DNA from: Gnetum montanum
Taxonomy: Eukaryota; Streptophyta; Gnetopsida; Gnetales; Gnetaceae
Assembly: GCA_015680685.1 (NCBI GenBank)
Contig: MNCI01034664.1
Coordinates: forward strand, 1,257,948 to 1,321,947
Direction: 5' to 3'
DNA length: 64,000 bases
The first letter of the stretch is position 1. The number at the start of each line of letters is the position of its first letter. A program made the position numbers and the translations under genes. Under the pieces are notes generated by a model. It worked only from the letters and a program-made list of their open reading frames with translations, ran no database searches and was not told the origin of the DNA. Positions 22,701 through 31,911 of this stretch are shown here, in pieces.

Positions 22701-25700
22701 CCTCATGATGTAGATGCCCTTAAATTCTGTCAATAGCCTTGTCACTTTAAACAGCAACTCATGTAAGGATCTGGAACCCTCAAATACAGCTTCTATTTCA
22801 TGATTGTTTTGGTGACAGAACTAGCGCTAGAGTCCACAGCAATGATCTTAAGCGTGGTTGGTTTTCTGCATCTGTTCATGTTGACAAGTCTCATATTCTG
22901 GTAATCTTTCATGTCTGGTTGTCATCTAAAAAACAGTTTTTGGTAGAAGCTTTTGCTGATAAATTTCCCCAAATAAATGCCAATTATGTTCTGAAAAATA
23001 TGGTTTATGTTTTATGCAGACAAATTTGGAGAGTTATGTTTACTTGGCTTATTTCTTGATTTAATGGAAACCATTGATCCAAACACTTTGATCTGCAATG
23101 TTTGGCATTCATTCAATGTGAAGGTTCATTCTGAATGAGTCTGTCATCAGTTCATCCTAATTTTTACAGGATTTGTTAGAACATCGTTAAGGTTGTATAG
23201 CACTTAAAGAAAACCTTCATGTTAATTCTGTTTGACATGATACATGAAATAAATTAAACTCTTGGTCTTTCCTTGAGATGGCATGAGAGTGAACAGAGGA
23301 AACATGGTAACTGGCTTCTTCTTCTTCTTTTTCTAAGGCCTGGGGTGGAGGGTTGGTGGGGAAGGTCTGCATTGATTATCTGGAGCGTGGTAAAACTATA
23401 TACAACTGTACAAAAACAGAAAGGAGCCCTCCAGAGCAGACAAAATTGAGAGGAGGGCTTTCACAGAATTTACACCGAAAGGAGGATTTTTCTTGCCCGA
23501 GTGCCGTTAATTTGTTTTATCAGTGTATTTGTCTCATACAGAATGGGGAATGTCCGCTTCTCTACAACCCGTATCTTGGATGATAGGTAAAACAAAAAAT
23601 TTTCAGAATACATCATATCTTCCAATGAGAGTATCATTTAGAGAGATCAGAATACAATTATGTCCAAGGAGGATTCTGCACCAACAACTAAATTAGATAG
23701 CATAGACATTGCTTGTACCAAATATCATGTGTGAAGATGATTTACCAGGTTTCAGGCCTTGGTAGAAATTCATGGCCTTGGTTGATATGCTTGAAAATTT
23801 TTTTTCACCTCCTAGATTTCTATCCATGTGCATAACCCAGACTAACCTCCTGTAACTTGAGCTGATGGTGCTCTTTGAAGCAACCTTCAGAGCCCCTAGT
23901 GTTCAATACGGACATTTTCTAAACTGAAGCAGCTGGTCCAGCTTTGGCTTCTGACTTTGGCCCTCATTTTCTCAGCAAAATCTTTGGCTGCGGCCTCGGT
24001 TGGGTTTTGATGTCTCGGCTTCCTGTTTGGCTTTTTGTTTGTTCCTTTTATCTGGTGCAGGGGGAGAATACTGTCCTTTACCCCAGGCTCTTCTTCCTGT
24101 TGTCCTTTGAGAGGAGAAAACTGCCCCAACTCTCCTGATATACGTTCCTGTTTTAGGCTACATCCGTGGCACCTCTAGGAATCGATTTTCCTACTTCGTT
24201 CCCCATTTGTAGGGCTAGGAGGGTTGAAAATCGATGACTTGGAAGGGTATATACAGGATAATGACATTAGCTCTTAACAAGTTACGCAGTTTTTATAATC
24301 TTACGTAGATTTTAGTATTTGGATGTTTTAAATGTTCTTTCACATCAGCGTCATTTCACTCATGTTGGATTTTCAGTATTACGTATTAAGAAATTACTCG
24401 TCTATTTGTAGTGGTACGGTTGCCAATGCAGTATTGTTATTTGAAATTAGATTCACTTATATCACCAAATACAATTATTCAGATATTGACATGATAAAAC
24501 TGATACTTGTGTTTTTAACTTGCCAAAGATGCATGCTCACACGAAGAGACAAACCAGATGGTTCACTATGGCAGGCTGCTGTGAAAGCTTTTAACTCTGT
24601 TTTGGCCGATGATGTTGATAATTGTCAGGTGAATGCACAAACAGTTGGCTGTAAGGTGCATTCATCAGGGACTGGAACGGGCAGGTCAAGGTTCTGGAAA
24701 GAAGTTGCTGATATATATGAGTCATTCATTGTTGGTTCTTGTGGACGGGTGTTTCCTACGGACCGTTTGTCATCTGAAAGGCTTAAAGAGGATGAATATC
24801 TTGAGGTGGCTGTTTTAGATACTTTGTGCAGCAAGGTTTTGAGATATCCTGTAGATGCTCCTGTGGAGGTACCTAATTTTCGGTCTATAATACTAATTCA
24901 AAGTTTCTTATTATATGAAATTATGAACTGTTTTCTTTCATTTTCATCTCCAATTTCTTCTGTCAATTATGAACAGATTCTCCAAAGGTTTGTATCTGCT
25001 CTGGATACTTGTGCAGCCCGTACATCCAGTTTGCCAGTTGAGAGTCTTGGACTTCTACCTGTGCACTGTAGCAGGTTTTCCTTGAATTGCTTAAAAAGAA
25101 TGTTTTCGCTATCAAGGTGTGTCATCTCCAAATCTTCTATTGTAGAGCATCATTGGTAGTTTTTGTTTTCATTACTTCTCCGGATAATATGTTTACATTA
25201 TCTATGATCTTCTAATTGGAAGGTTATGGGCTAATCACAGGAAAGGGCGTAGGAATTTAAACAATGAGACAAACAGTTGTAACAATAAATCAATGAGAAG
25301 TTATTTTGATGGTATTTCTTGAGTTATAATTTGTCTTTTGCCGTCCTGTCTCTCTTGTAGCATAGAACAACTTCCAGCTCGAGAACATAACTGTGGTTAC
25401 CAACAATACCATTTATGCATAATAGTCTGATGCTAGATAATTCTTCTTAAATGTTTTCTATTAACGTAACATAAAATGCGTAAACACATAGAGCACCAAA
25501 TCATGAGGATTCCTGCGCACAATATATATTCTCGATGTACTTGCAAAATGCAATTCTGCACAGCAAACATTTTATTGCATAGTTGACAGTCCAGTTTGTA
25601 TCCATCGCGTTGATTGAAAAGTTTAATTATGTCTTTCATGTATTTAGTTCTTCCTGTCACTGAATAAGCTATTAGATTGAATACTTCAACTTAGAAACTG

Positions 25701-28700
25701 TAGCAAACTTTGTGTTTTTTATTTCTTTTTGATCAATTTCCTTTGGAACAAACACAGTTAAATTTAATGTTCAAATCTTTAGGCTAACAACTGTACAAGA
25801 ACATACGGAGTAACAGAAGCCTACCCAGATCAATGACTTGAATAATTGCTTCTGAAAGTTTGTAGTTCGAATGCATGTGACTGAATTTCATTCCACAAGT
25901 TGGAAGTGTAACACCAACCACTTATACTAAGGTATCAAGGAGTTGTGCTAAAAAATGACCGACTGAGTTATTTAATAAATCCATATGGTCTCCATGTTGA
26001 CATAATAAAACTTGTCAGTTTGAGATTCATAAATGAGAAAATTAAGATTTGCAGTTTATCGAAGCAATTGTTTGTTCGTTTTGCAAGATCACATAGCCAG
26101 TGGCTCACTGATGAGGAACACATCTGAGTGTAGGTCTTATGGGACTAGGTCATAACATTACCTTTAGCTAGTTGTAGGTCAGTGACGCATAAGGGGTCCC
26201 ATCCTAGGCTTGCACATCTACTAGACATTGGGAGTATTTGTTATGACCTGATCACCTATGCCTAAAAGGCCATTGCGCCAATAGTGAAATGTTACTAACA
26301 CCTATTTGACAGCTAAGACATGTCTTGTCCCACGTGTTAGGATTGGGATTTGGTCCTAATGTTTCCTTATAAATAGAAGGCTTGGGGTAGCCTTTAGGTG
26401 TGTGTTTTTGATGGGGAAGCATTGTATTGAGGTTTTACCTTGGAGACAAGAGTCTGAGATCTGTTGTAGTAACAGATTGGATGCTTGGGAAAGCTATAAG
26501 GATGGCTTGTGTCCTTAAGATTGCACCACACTTAGTGTATAATTGGAGAAATGTTGACATGAGAACTTGATCTGGATCTCATAATTAACCCAACCGTGGC
26601 TCTCCAACCTATTGTCCAAACACATCATGTGCTAGAGATGTCTAAGATCCCTTTAATGTTTTGGAGGATGAAAGAGACTAACGGAGATCACAACACTCCC
26701 TCTCTTCTGCGAGATGGGACCCACAACCAGAGCCACACTAATGCATAATAGCGGGGAGTTGGACAAAATCACTCTAGTGTGCCCATCACCAACTGGCCAC
26801 ACGACTGGGTGCTAGCTCCCGTCACACATTACAACATTGCATCCAAGTCATAACTAATTAGAAGCCTGATCAAGCACATCATCTAAACAAGTCATCACAA
26901 ACATACAGGACTGGTGATGACCATGCCACAAGAAAAAAAGTCCATCCTAGGCTTACATGGTTGAACAGGTATGGCCTCCAAAAAAATGAATTGAAAACAT
27001 CAACACTTGGCCTTGAAACTGATCGAACCATGCCGAAGACTCCATTTCAACCTAGCAATACATCCTGGTTGTCAAAAATCACACGAAATCCAAGAAATGA
27101 CAACAATAGTTGACCATGACCTCACCATGGCCCACGGCCTATACAACATTTGAAGCCACAAAGAAATATGCACAAAACAACTCCAGACCAAATACCACGA
27201 CCTGACCATGACCTGTAGTGACCCTACCATGACCTTACCAAAACTCATGGTTTACACAGTTTTCAACATAAACACAAAATTGAAACTTGTCTTTTCGCAT
27301 TTGATCTCCAAGCCAAGATTACAAATGGGGTTTTTATGAATTAATTTTCTAAAAATCAGCCAACCCTAATCCTAATCCTAATGGGATTTCCCCCCAAGAA
27401 AACTAACAAAAAGCTTATCAAATCATCAATCCTAACTCTAATGTAACTTTTAATAAAAGAATAAAATAAATAAAACATTTTTTCGAATAATCCTTACTAT
27501 TTCTAATATCTGCGAGTAATAAAAACAACTAACTCTAATATCGTAACCTCTCACACACTTTTATTTAAAGAAAACACCACACTAACTCTTAACTCACAGC
27601 ACACTAAGGATACACATCCTTATAATTCTACCCAAAATACCCAAACAGAAATAAACAAATATGATCATTCATAACACACATGTATACCTGTTGAAGTATG
27701 CCCAAGCCCACACCAACCAACCATGGTACCTGCTAACTCGTTCAACCAAGTCAGTGCATAAAGGAAATACATCATAAACCATGATAATATTATATTCATC
27801 AAATGCTCACATAAACGCATAAACATAACCAACATACACACCACACATACAAAATATTGAAGAGCAAGATAGATAATACTAACCAGAACTTTGAAAATAT
27901 AAGGTGTTACATCAAAGATGATGTCAAAGACCATGCCAAAGCCTGCATGCAGGAATTTGAGGCTTGAATAATATGTGAGGTTGAAGATTATATTAAAGCT
28001 GAGATCATTAAGGCCACAAAGGACATTTAAGTGTGTCTGAAGTGGTAGACTCACTAATGCAAGAAGGCAGAGCTACGGACCCTGTGGGAGAAGATTAAGC
28101 AAGAGCTTATGGAGGAGGCCAAAAGGGCAGAGAAGTAGTGACAACACCAATAGAAGATGCATTGGAAACAGAGGAAATAGATAGAGAAGAAAGGACGCTA
28201 GGAAGAGGAAGACGATAGACATAGAAGGGACAAGTTTACCTGGAGAGTTTGGGAGAAATATCATCATAGACAGCAAGAAGAAACTTGGCGCAAGAAGGCT
28301 GAGGATGCAAAGAGGGAAGAGATTGAAAAACACTTTCAAGAGAACTTGGAGGGCACGTGTTGCACTTATGTTGAGCTGGGTATCAACAATTGTTCTAGCT
28401 CTCAGGGTACAAAACCAATGGTGAAATGCAAGGGTATCCTTCTCCATCCTGACAAGGCCTAACACCTCACCCCTAAGGAACCAGATGGTTGACAGGCAGA
28501 ACTTTAAAGAATCAACAAAACATTCAACCTGGCTAAAATAGAAACCAAATGTGAGATTTTAGACCTGCTACATAGGCTTCTCATGCCTAATTGTATCTGC
28601 ACTATCCTTCCATATGCTTGATGACTTGCTTTAATTCTGTCTTTTTGTCAAAGGAGTATGTTATAGATGCCTAGGCTTCCTGGGCCCCTCAGACCAGTCC

Positions 28701-31700
28701 TTATGTCTTGTGAGAAATTTCACTTGCCGGGTTATTCACGCGCCACCTTTGCCTTGCTCTAACTTCTCTACAGGAGGTGGGTTTGCATTATGGAATTGTT
28801 TATAAAAATTTTATGAAAGAGCAAGAATAAAACAATGCTATGGGAAAGGCAAAGCCATACGTAAGAAGGAAGAGATTCATAAAATGGCAGAGGCCAATAG
28901 GTTCTCACGCATTACTTACCCACCTGTCCGCCACTGGAAACACCACTTCCCGTTCGACTTTGCAGTGAACAGTACATTGTACTGTAATGAACAGAAAATA
29001 GTAATCCAAGGAACCGAAGATAATGCTACAAAGAACAGTAGACTGGTACTACGAATCCTAATAGTGTCACACTGATATCGGCTCTTCCAGAAGTTGTCTG
29101 TCTGCTGCTGAAACCAAAGGGACAGGGATTTCGTAACTGTCTACAAATAGTTACTGGAATCAATACATCATACGCAAATACATGAAGACAATCCTTAAAT
29201 TTCCTACAGAAAAGCATATTTCATTGCAGTCTTGACCTATTAACTGGCCCTCAGACGTTGGTAATAGTTGCTTAACAAGGGGTACTAAAGGTTCCAGCTC
29301 CATAGCGCCTGCCAATCTCCACAACATTTGACAAAATAAAAGTGCAAGAGACAGCCATATCTGAACGTGAACGCCAACAATAGTTTCATTGACACTAACA
29401 AAAAATAACTAAACGCTTGGGCTTCCCCACCCCAAACAGCCCTTAGTACTTTAACCTTGAGGTCTGGACTAACGAAAATGCAAACAGACGTGTATATCAT
29501 GGCTCCCAACCTGCTTTACAGTTCCTGGATCATCACGTACATGCCCCACATGCACAAAGTTCGTGTTTGCAATCTTGCAAACTACCAACATTATCCTGTC
29601 TCTGCACTGCTCTATAGTGCATGGGTTTTCATTCAGGTCCCTGTAAGAGCAAACTAGCACCCTGAGGTTCCCCCATGCACAAATTTTGGTGTTGGGTGAA
29701 CAACCGGCACACTTCTGTCCACCAATCCTGAGTCCAAAACCATACAGGCAAGACACTCGTTGAACATATTGTTGTATTCTCGATCCAATGTTTAATTAGC
29801 TATTGCAAACCTAGCTTGTCATAAACGCCAAAAATCTGAAGTTAAGGAAACAGAGCTAGACATTCAGTGGAGTATTACAAAGACACAATGAAGTACAACC
29901 AAGTTTGCTAAAGGCACCAAGATCCATAGCAAGAAAACCCAAATAGACATTCTCTGGATCAACATGAATAATGCAAATGCAGGTACATTGATCTGATGCA
30001 GGAAACCGTCCCATACTCGCAAATCAGAAACCAATATCTTCGATGGCATGATAGGCAAGTTGTAGATGCAGCAAAATATTCAGGGACTTTAATAGGTCAG
30101 AAGTCACTGCTCTTACCACTTTTTGATATGCATAGGCTTACCTCCAGAGTCCTGCATGTTCTTCAGCAGCATCCATCCTCTGCCCAATCAGCAAAATGTT
30201 CACTACAAGATACTGTTTGCCACAAAACCTCACACCTACATTTCTGATCCAACTGAGATAGAAAGGCTCCAAGGGTTTTTAAGCTGTAACGTTAAGGTTT
30301 TAGATGCTTCTGTGACCACTGTCCCCTCCTAAAAATATTTCAGCTAAACAAAAAAATTTCCAAAATAATCCTTTTAAAGGTCACAACATTATACCATGGC
30401 CCAACGTCACTGTCACTTAGCTTGACTAGAAGACACGGTAACTTTACCCAAACACACACCTAATTATTAAACATGAGTCTAACTTGCATAGTATATTAAA
30501 CATTAAATCATAACATCAAGGACCTAACCATCCACCATTTAATGAATTACCATGGACTTGACCATCTACTCTTGGGGTAAAAAGGGTATAAACTAAGTCT
30601 TAGATAATTAACTCTCAAGACATGGGTTGTAACAGACCACTTCAAAGTAATTTTCATGGTAGAATTTCTTTTACTTGACAAAAATTTCAGAGAATATCGC
30701 CATATGTCCATGTGCATGCAGCAATGTAATCCCTTTGATAAATTAGAACCATTTTTACTGTCTCATGGTTGGTCAGATGTCCAAATTTCACTGTAAAGGG
30801 TAAAATTCCAACGGTTTTAGAATCCACAATGTTTACGGAGCATCCAGTAGCAAATATGCTAGACAACATTATGCTATACAGCGTACTTCCCAGATGATTT
30901 GATGCAAAGCCTAAATAAGTAAATAAATAAATAAAATAGTGCTATAAGCAACAAGAGAGGACATGTAGGTATCCCTGGAAAATTATAGGAGCCATTTTGA
31001 GAACTCGTAGAAACTAGTCGTTTAACAATATAGCAACAGCTGGATGATTCTAGAATCCATGATTTTGTGCAGAATGAAGAGCTGGCCATTCAGTTACTTT
31101 TCATAGCAAAATATCACTTATCTATGTAGATCCTAAATTTTGATTACATAAAATAAATGTTAAATTGAATATTTATTATTAAATTGTGTGTGGGTGTGTT
31201 GTTTTCTGTTTTTTTTATTTAATATCTTTCATGAAATTTGATACCTGTGGCTAATATTTTGTATTGGTTATGATTAAATTTCATGAATATGACAGCGTTG
31301 AGGATGACAAAACCTTGCAAACATCAAGACTTGCAATCAGCGAAATCACATTGCCTATTCTACTGAACCGCTGTAGCTTTATCCTCCGCAAGTTTTTATC
31401 GGATGAAAATGATTCTGGTATGATTCACGGTGTCTATGCCACTATTATGTGATAAGTTGGTTTAATTAATTAATTTTAATGAACTTGCCCTTTTCTTGTC
31501 AGGTGAAACATCTTTACCATTAGTCAGGGTTGATGAACTCATCTATCTGCTTCAGGAATTAGCAAGGCTTGTGATAGATTCTAGCATTATTTCAATCTTG
31601 AACCTGCCAGTTGATATTAAGGGAAAATTCCCAGGAAAAGATCAAAGTCACTTGCTTGTCCTCTTTCCTGATCTCTGTGAGCTGGTTGTATGCAGGTATG

Positions 31701-31911
31701 TTTTTTTAATCTATCCTACTTTTTGATGCGTGCTCAATGCTCATGGCATATATGTTTGGAGTAAAATCAATTTGGTTACTGAAAATCACACAATCCTTTA
31801 ATAGCAAACTTGACACTTGTATTGAACAGGGAAGCAAAGGTGCGTGAGCTAGTTCAAGTGCTGCTGAGACTCATTTGCAATGAATTGGGCCTCGGGAAAA
31901 GTCATTCTTGA
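4892..31911 (+). CDS. MON2: MON2-like protein (3' 28 exons; N-terminal part outside window)
   Basis: Spliced multi-exon gene for a MON2 homologue, a large helical ARM/HEAT-repeat protein related to BIG/GBF Arf-GEFs but without a Sec7 domain. It acts as a scaffold at the Golgi, trans-Golgi network and endosomes (known in yeast and animals). The joined exons follow plant MON2 from EWSMDNDATNAAVVVASEAH through LAEHDSLHVRNMALDALD to the C-terminus ELVQVLLRLICNELGLG and stop at 31909-31911. All introns are GT-AG with compatible phases, and no exon carries a stop, so the gene looks functional. From memory of plant homologues, about 400-450 N-terminal residues (DCB/HUS part) are missing and must lie left of position 1. 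Three introns are long (11.0, 2.3 and 6.2 kb) and hold mobile elements. Gene symbol is by homology. Confidence 0.92.
7728..8097 (+). other. Start of the 11-kb MON2 intron; 3' flank of LINE copy B
   Basis: Starts at the donor GT after exon 13 and runs to the stop of the minus-strand LINE copy B. It probably holds the LINE 3' UTR, but no tail or target duplication is certain. The intron runs 7728-18717 and consists largely of LINE debris. Confidence 0.6.
8098..8720 (-). pseudogene. LINE coiled coil plus J-domain-like tail (copy B)
   Basis: The open segment 8484-8098 (128 residues) starts in the coiled coil with ERQRQRQLDRAHKQSVRQWL, almost the same as copy A, and the coil extends upstream with a few stops to about 8720 (DLETHFHKREQELL). 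Then come CPYVLLGINYAFSWV, a basic helix TLRKHIHHTLVHS and HPY in place of HPD (residues 72-74, bases 8263-8271). A loop and a second helix ALQKFQQAANFVDLELHC lead to NTLDILHTLERPQC and the stop. The J-like module is about 66 residues, the normal length of a J domain. Loss of the Asp in HPD would abolish Hsp70 stimulation in a true J protein, in keeping with a dead copy. Confidence 0.68.
9034..9470 (-). pseudogene. LINE extension globular domain (copy B)
   Basis: Homologue of 740-1672. It reads MGIMPTYELDFVAFH near 9450, one stop, then VERYGWDSTLPRLIGD, FRGMAITLIETVIAGFLG, GETILPTARGLQDIDLFF and KLVDRFFVQSGNGSKL. The conserved core (FRG, E-x-x-IA-x-x-LG, GE-x-ILPT-x-RGLQD, FVQSGN) is shared with copy A although the DNA has diverged a good deal. 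This suggests that the domain was once under coding constraint. Same reading phase as the upstream zf-RVT segment. Confidence 0.65.
9471..10202 (-). pseudogene. LINE connection and degraded zf-RVT region (copy B)
   Basis: Minus frames 10202-9977 and 10044-9637, continuing with stops to about 9480. They show AVIQAVNWIIHNFVCSG, HLVGWGQIMCHQEAWGLGI, KVFLWLFENNALPVRENLR and a decayed zinc motif (YPLYDDGSETILYFAFQCPY in place of C-x2-C...H...C). LLLWEACKVQNHKMF follows, the counterpart of LLWFVWTARNRTIFM in copy A. Loss of three zinc ligands shows that the copy is non-functional. Confidence 0.7.
10203..10841. other. Assembly gap (639 N) inside LINE copy B
   Basis: Run of N. The LINE protein on either side (FVATVATPP to the right, KAVIQAVNWIIHNF to the left on the minus strand) aligns with copy A with no residues missing between, so the true gap is probably very small. 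The right edge abuts GGTGGGGGG. Confidence 0.95.
10901..11640 (+). other. MON2 intron, unassigned sequence
   Basis: AT-rich DNA without a credible gene. A short direct repeat is visible at 11308-11345 and 11372-11400 (AAGAACGTGAGGAATGTAGTC and its near copy), part of a local tandem duplication. Nothing else is recognised. Confidence 0.5.
11780..12398 (+). pseudogene. LINE ORF1 C-terminal part with zinc knuckle (copy C)
   Basis: Reading through stops gives RKEKLFVEYGNVPFDS, which is typical of plant LINE ORF1 just before its zinc knuckle. Then comes CKTCRKGNHSTxDC, a CX2CX4HX4C knuckle with one stop codon. A Gly/Ser-rich stretch follows. Near the end is MQLDIDLGAQMTLKGVYKK, whose counterpart is seen at 16543-16453 in copy D. 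The ORF1 protein binds LINE RNA. Several stops and frame changes make this a dead copy. Confidence 0.65.
12403..13190 (+). pseudogene. LINE AP endonuclease domain (copy C)
   Basis: Starts at ATG 12403 with MKILSWNCRGQGTP, followed by LVHDEGCLMVCLQETKL (catalytic Asn and Glu regions). One frame continues, through three stops, to LLIGDFNQCL (about 12778-12807; catalytic Asp-x-Asn), CRFTWSNW and LLHIDRVWV. This is the exonuclease-endonuclease-phosphatase fold that nicks target DNA in L1 elements. The stops fit CAG-to-TAG and CGA/TGG-to-TGA/TAG decay. It is truncated before the RT. Confidence 0.8.
13190..13864 (-). pseudogene. LINE extension domain and start of coiled coil (copy D)
   Basis: 13864-13682 reads ELMEEAIAKWLGMSKGGETI, then PKGHGLQDVEDFFLGPIPK, matching the conserved core of copies A and B. 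13618-13391 continues with MHFRFMRCPRLGCAVNQP and a counterpart of the RHSGLILAL segment of copy A. In the same frame from 13386 to about 13190 there is a charged helical stretch with TAG stops (NRWQERAF, ATREEELQR, EAIKEERTLL), the coiled coil. The J-like module is not present. Function unknown. Confidence 0.6.
14259..15154 (-). pseudogene. LINE reverse transcriptase (copy D)
   Basis: Two open segments (15154-14891 and 14678-14259) joined through stops. The first has NGWPLKFFKDFTDIIGANLL, INCSQLVLIPKSAKPTDPSQ and FRPIGMCNMLLCLFTKIL. The second has GRGLRQGDPMFPYLFSLVMD and the active-site motif VEHYADDTILF. The aspartate-motif segment between them is interrupted by stops. Homologous to copy A but a different subfamily (QGDPMFPYLF versus QGDPLSPLLF). 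Confidence 0.82.
15155..16449 (-). pseudogene. LINE endonuclease and linker (copy D)
   Basis: ATG at 16449-16447 begins MRILSWNYRAQGTPYKRN, homologous to the start of copy C at 12403. Further on are ARDFNQRLYGW near 16070-16040 (the catalytic GDFN motif with Gly to Arg), CQFTWSNYQKGSD near 15945 and KIDRVWANSN. The linker to RT is seen in 15644-15459 (LKRAIRELHTEEKFLF) and 15398-15138 (NRWLLAPFTSTEMDGALALM). Loss of the GDFN glycine and several stops make the nickase inactive. Confidence 0.7.
16453..16543 (-). pseudogene. LINE ORF1 C-terminal tail (copy D)
   Basis: The frame WTKKTQMEISLRVQTTLKEV followed by YNKCLVSKT ends four bases before the EN start codon. It matches the end of ORF1 in copy C (WHKTMQLDIDLGAQMTLKGV). 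ORF1 and ORF2 are therefore separated by only a few bases in this family. Upstream of it the sequence changes abruptly to a foreign RT fragment. Confidence 0.6.
16544..16830 (-). pseudogene. Stray LINE RT fragment
   Basis: Minus-strand RT piece from DITKAYDTLSWEAL through GRGLRQGDPLSPLLFIIAMD to AGVTC. It is very close to copy A (3080-2800) and not to copy D. It stops just before the YADD motif and is joined directly to the ORF1 tail of copy D. Both ends are abrupt (about 16830 and 16543). This is a rearrangement junction rather than a normal element. Confidence 0.8.
16831..18717 (+). other. End of the 11-kb MON2 intron, unassigned
   Basis: AT-rich sequence ending at the acceptor AG before exon 14. 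No gene or complete element is seen. Around 17915-17990 there is a tRNA-A-box-like string (GACTTGGTGGTTAGGTG), which is too weak to call. Confidence 0.5.
18718..22227 (+). CDS. MON2: MON2 exons 14-23 of the window
   Basis: Exons: 18718-18776, 18869-19008, 19093-19295, 20362-20490, 20586-20671, 20771-20886, 20979-21091, 21343-21466, 21581-21702 and 21794-22227. Landmarks are VRVIMNDGLVAVPAHC, NISLTAIGLLWTTSDFF, VRNSAIRILFQSLSTHGHKL, HKQWDETLVLVLGGIGRVLR, NHLLNFVKESILNGNKEVAV, ELLRSLGELYLQCYDMID, LQRTVLEVFVLLKPKEKI and CPLFAEKVISVLTDLFIEA. Exon 23 carries a Ser-rich, poorly conserved loop (SSSHPEEDG to VETKDMTDN), a region that is also variable in other plant MON2 proteins. Phases agree across all junctions. 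Confidence 0.9.
19296..20361 (+). other. MON2 intron, unassigned
   Basis: AT-rich intron of 1066 bp between exons 16 and 17. I see no element or RNA gene in it. Confidence 0.6.
22228..24528 (+). other. 2.3-kb MON2 intron with repeat debris
   Basis: Donor GTATGC at 22228, acceptor AAAG at 24525-24528. It holds a probable tRNA-derived SINE (separate entry). The rest, including the GC-richer stretch around 23320-24180, is not recognised. Confidence 0.6.
22433..22590 (-). mobile_element. Probable tRNA-derived SINE
   Basis: On the minus strand, starting near 22583, GGGGGCCATCATTTGGCTCA contains the first bases of a tRNA-like head. TGGCTCAATGGTAAGG (22570-22555) fits a pol III A box. Then comes a hairpin-like CCCAGGTCATAAGACCTGGG in the anticodon-arm position. 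GGTAGAGCC (22526-22518) sits where the B box (GGTTCGANNCC) is expected. The real tRNA folds are lost, so a SINE head rather than a working tRNA gene is more likely. The tail end is not defined. Confidence 0.4.
24529..25116 (+). CDS. MON2: MON2 exons 24-25 of the window
   Basis: Exons 24529-24868 and 24977-25116. They encode CMLTRRDKPDGSLWQAAVKA, SRFWKEVADIYESFIVGSCG, LEVAVLDTLCSKVLRYPVDA, ILQRFVSALDTCAARTSSLP and LNCLKRMFSLS. The last codon is split (AG|C) and is completed by the exon at 31296. All of this is in the conserved C-terminal region of MON2 proteins. Confidence 0.9.
26300..26600 (+). promoter_or_regulatory. LTR-like promoter fragment
   Basis: CCTTATAAATAGAAGG (around 26366-26382) is a good plant TATA box. 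It is followed by a purine-rich leader and short-exon-like text, as in plant LTRs. I found no second copy or primer site nearby, so a solo LTR or a decayed element is only a guess. Confidence 0.25.
27880..28560 (+). pseudogene. Degenerate coiled-coil protein with J-domain-like C-terminus
   Basis: Plus-strand decayed frame. A long charged helix rich in E, K, R and Q (ELRTLWEKIKQELMEEAKRA; later EETWRKKAEDAKREEIEKHF) leads into CTYVELGINNCSSSQ (C at 28361) and a basic segment ending KGILLHPDKA, with HPD at 28445-28453. After two stops come RINKTFNLAKIETKCEILD and LLHRL. The distance from the Cys to the His is 28 residues, as in LINE copies A and B, and the C-terminal (I/T)LD-x-LH-x-L also matches. 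It is not next to a recognisable RT, so its parent element is unknown. Many stops. Confidence 0.55.
31296..31911 (+). CDS. MON2: MON2 last three exons
   Basis: Exons 31296-31417, 31503-31695 and 31830-31911. They encode LAISEITLPILLNRCSFILR, LVRVDELIYLLQELARLVID, LLVLFPDLCELVVCRE and the C-terminus, with the stop TGA at 31909-31911. The first codon is completed from the exon ending at 25116. The 3' UTR should follow, but no polyadenylation site can be fixed by eye. Confidence 0.92.

Larger units (their letters stand above)
25117..31295 (+). other. 6.2-kb MON2 intron with retroelement debris
   Basis: Donor GTGTGT at 25117, acceptor GACAG at 31291-31295. It contains an LTR-like promoter stretch around 26310-26480 and a decayed coiled-coil/J-like protein (27880-28560), both listed separately. 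The parts 25120-26300, 26700-27880 and 28600-31290 show no recognisable gene. Confidence 0.6.

Noticed and set aside
27365-27385. CCTAATCCTAATCCTAAT as possible interstitial telomere repeat
   Set aside because: Plant telomeres are CCCTAAA units (some plants CCCTAA). The unit here is 6 bp with a different sequence and only three copies.
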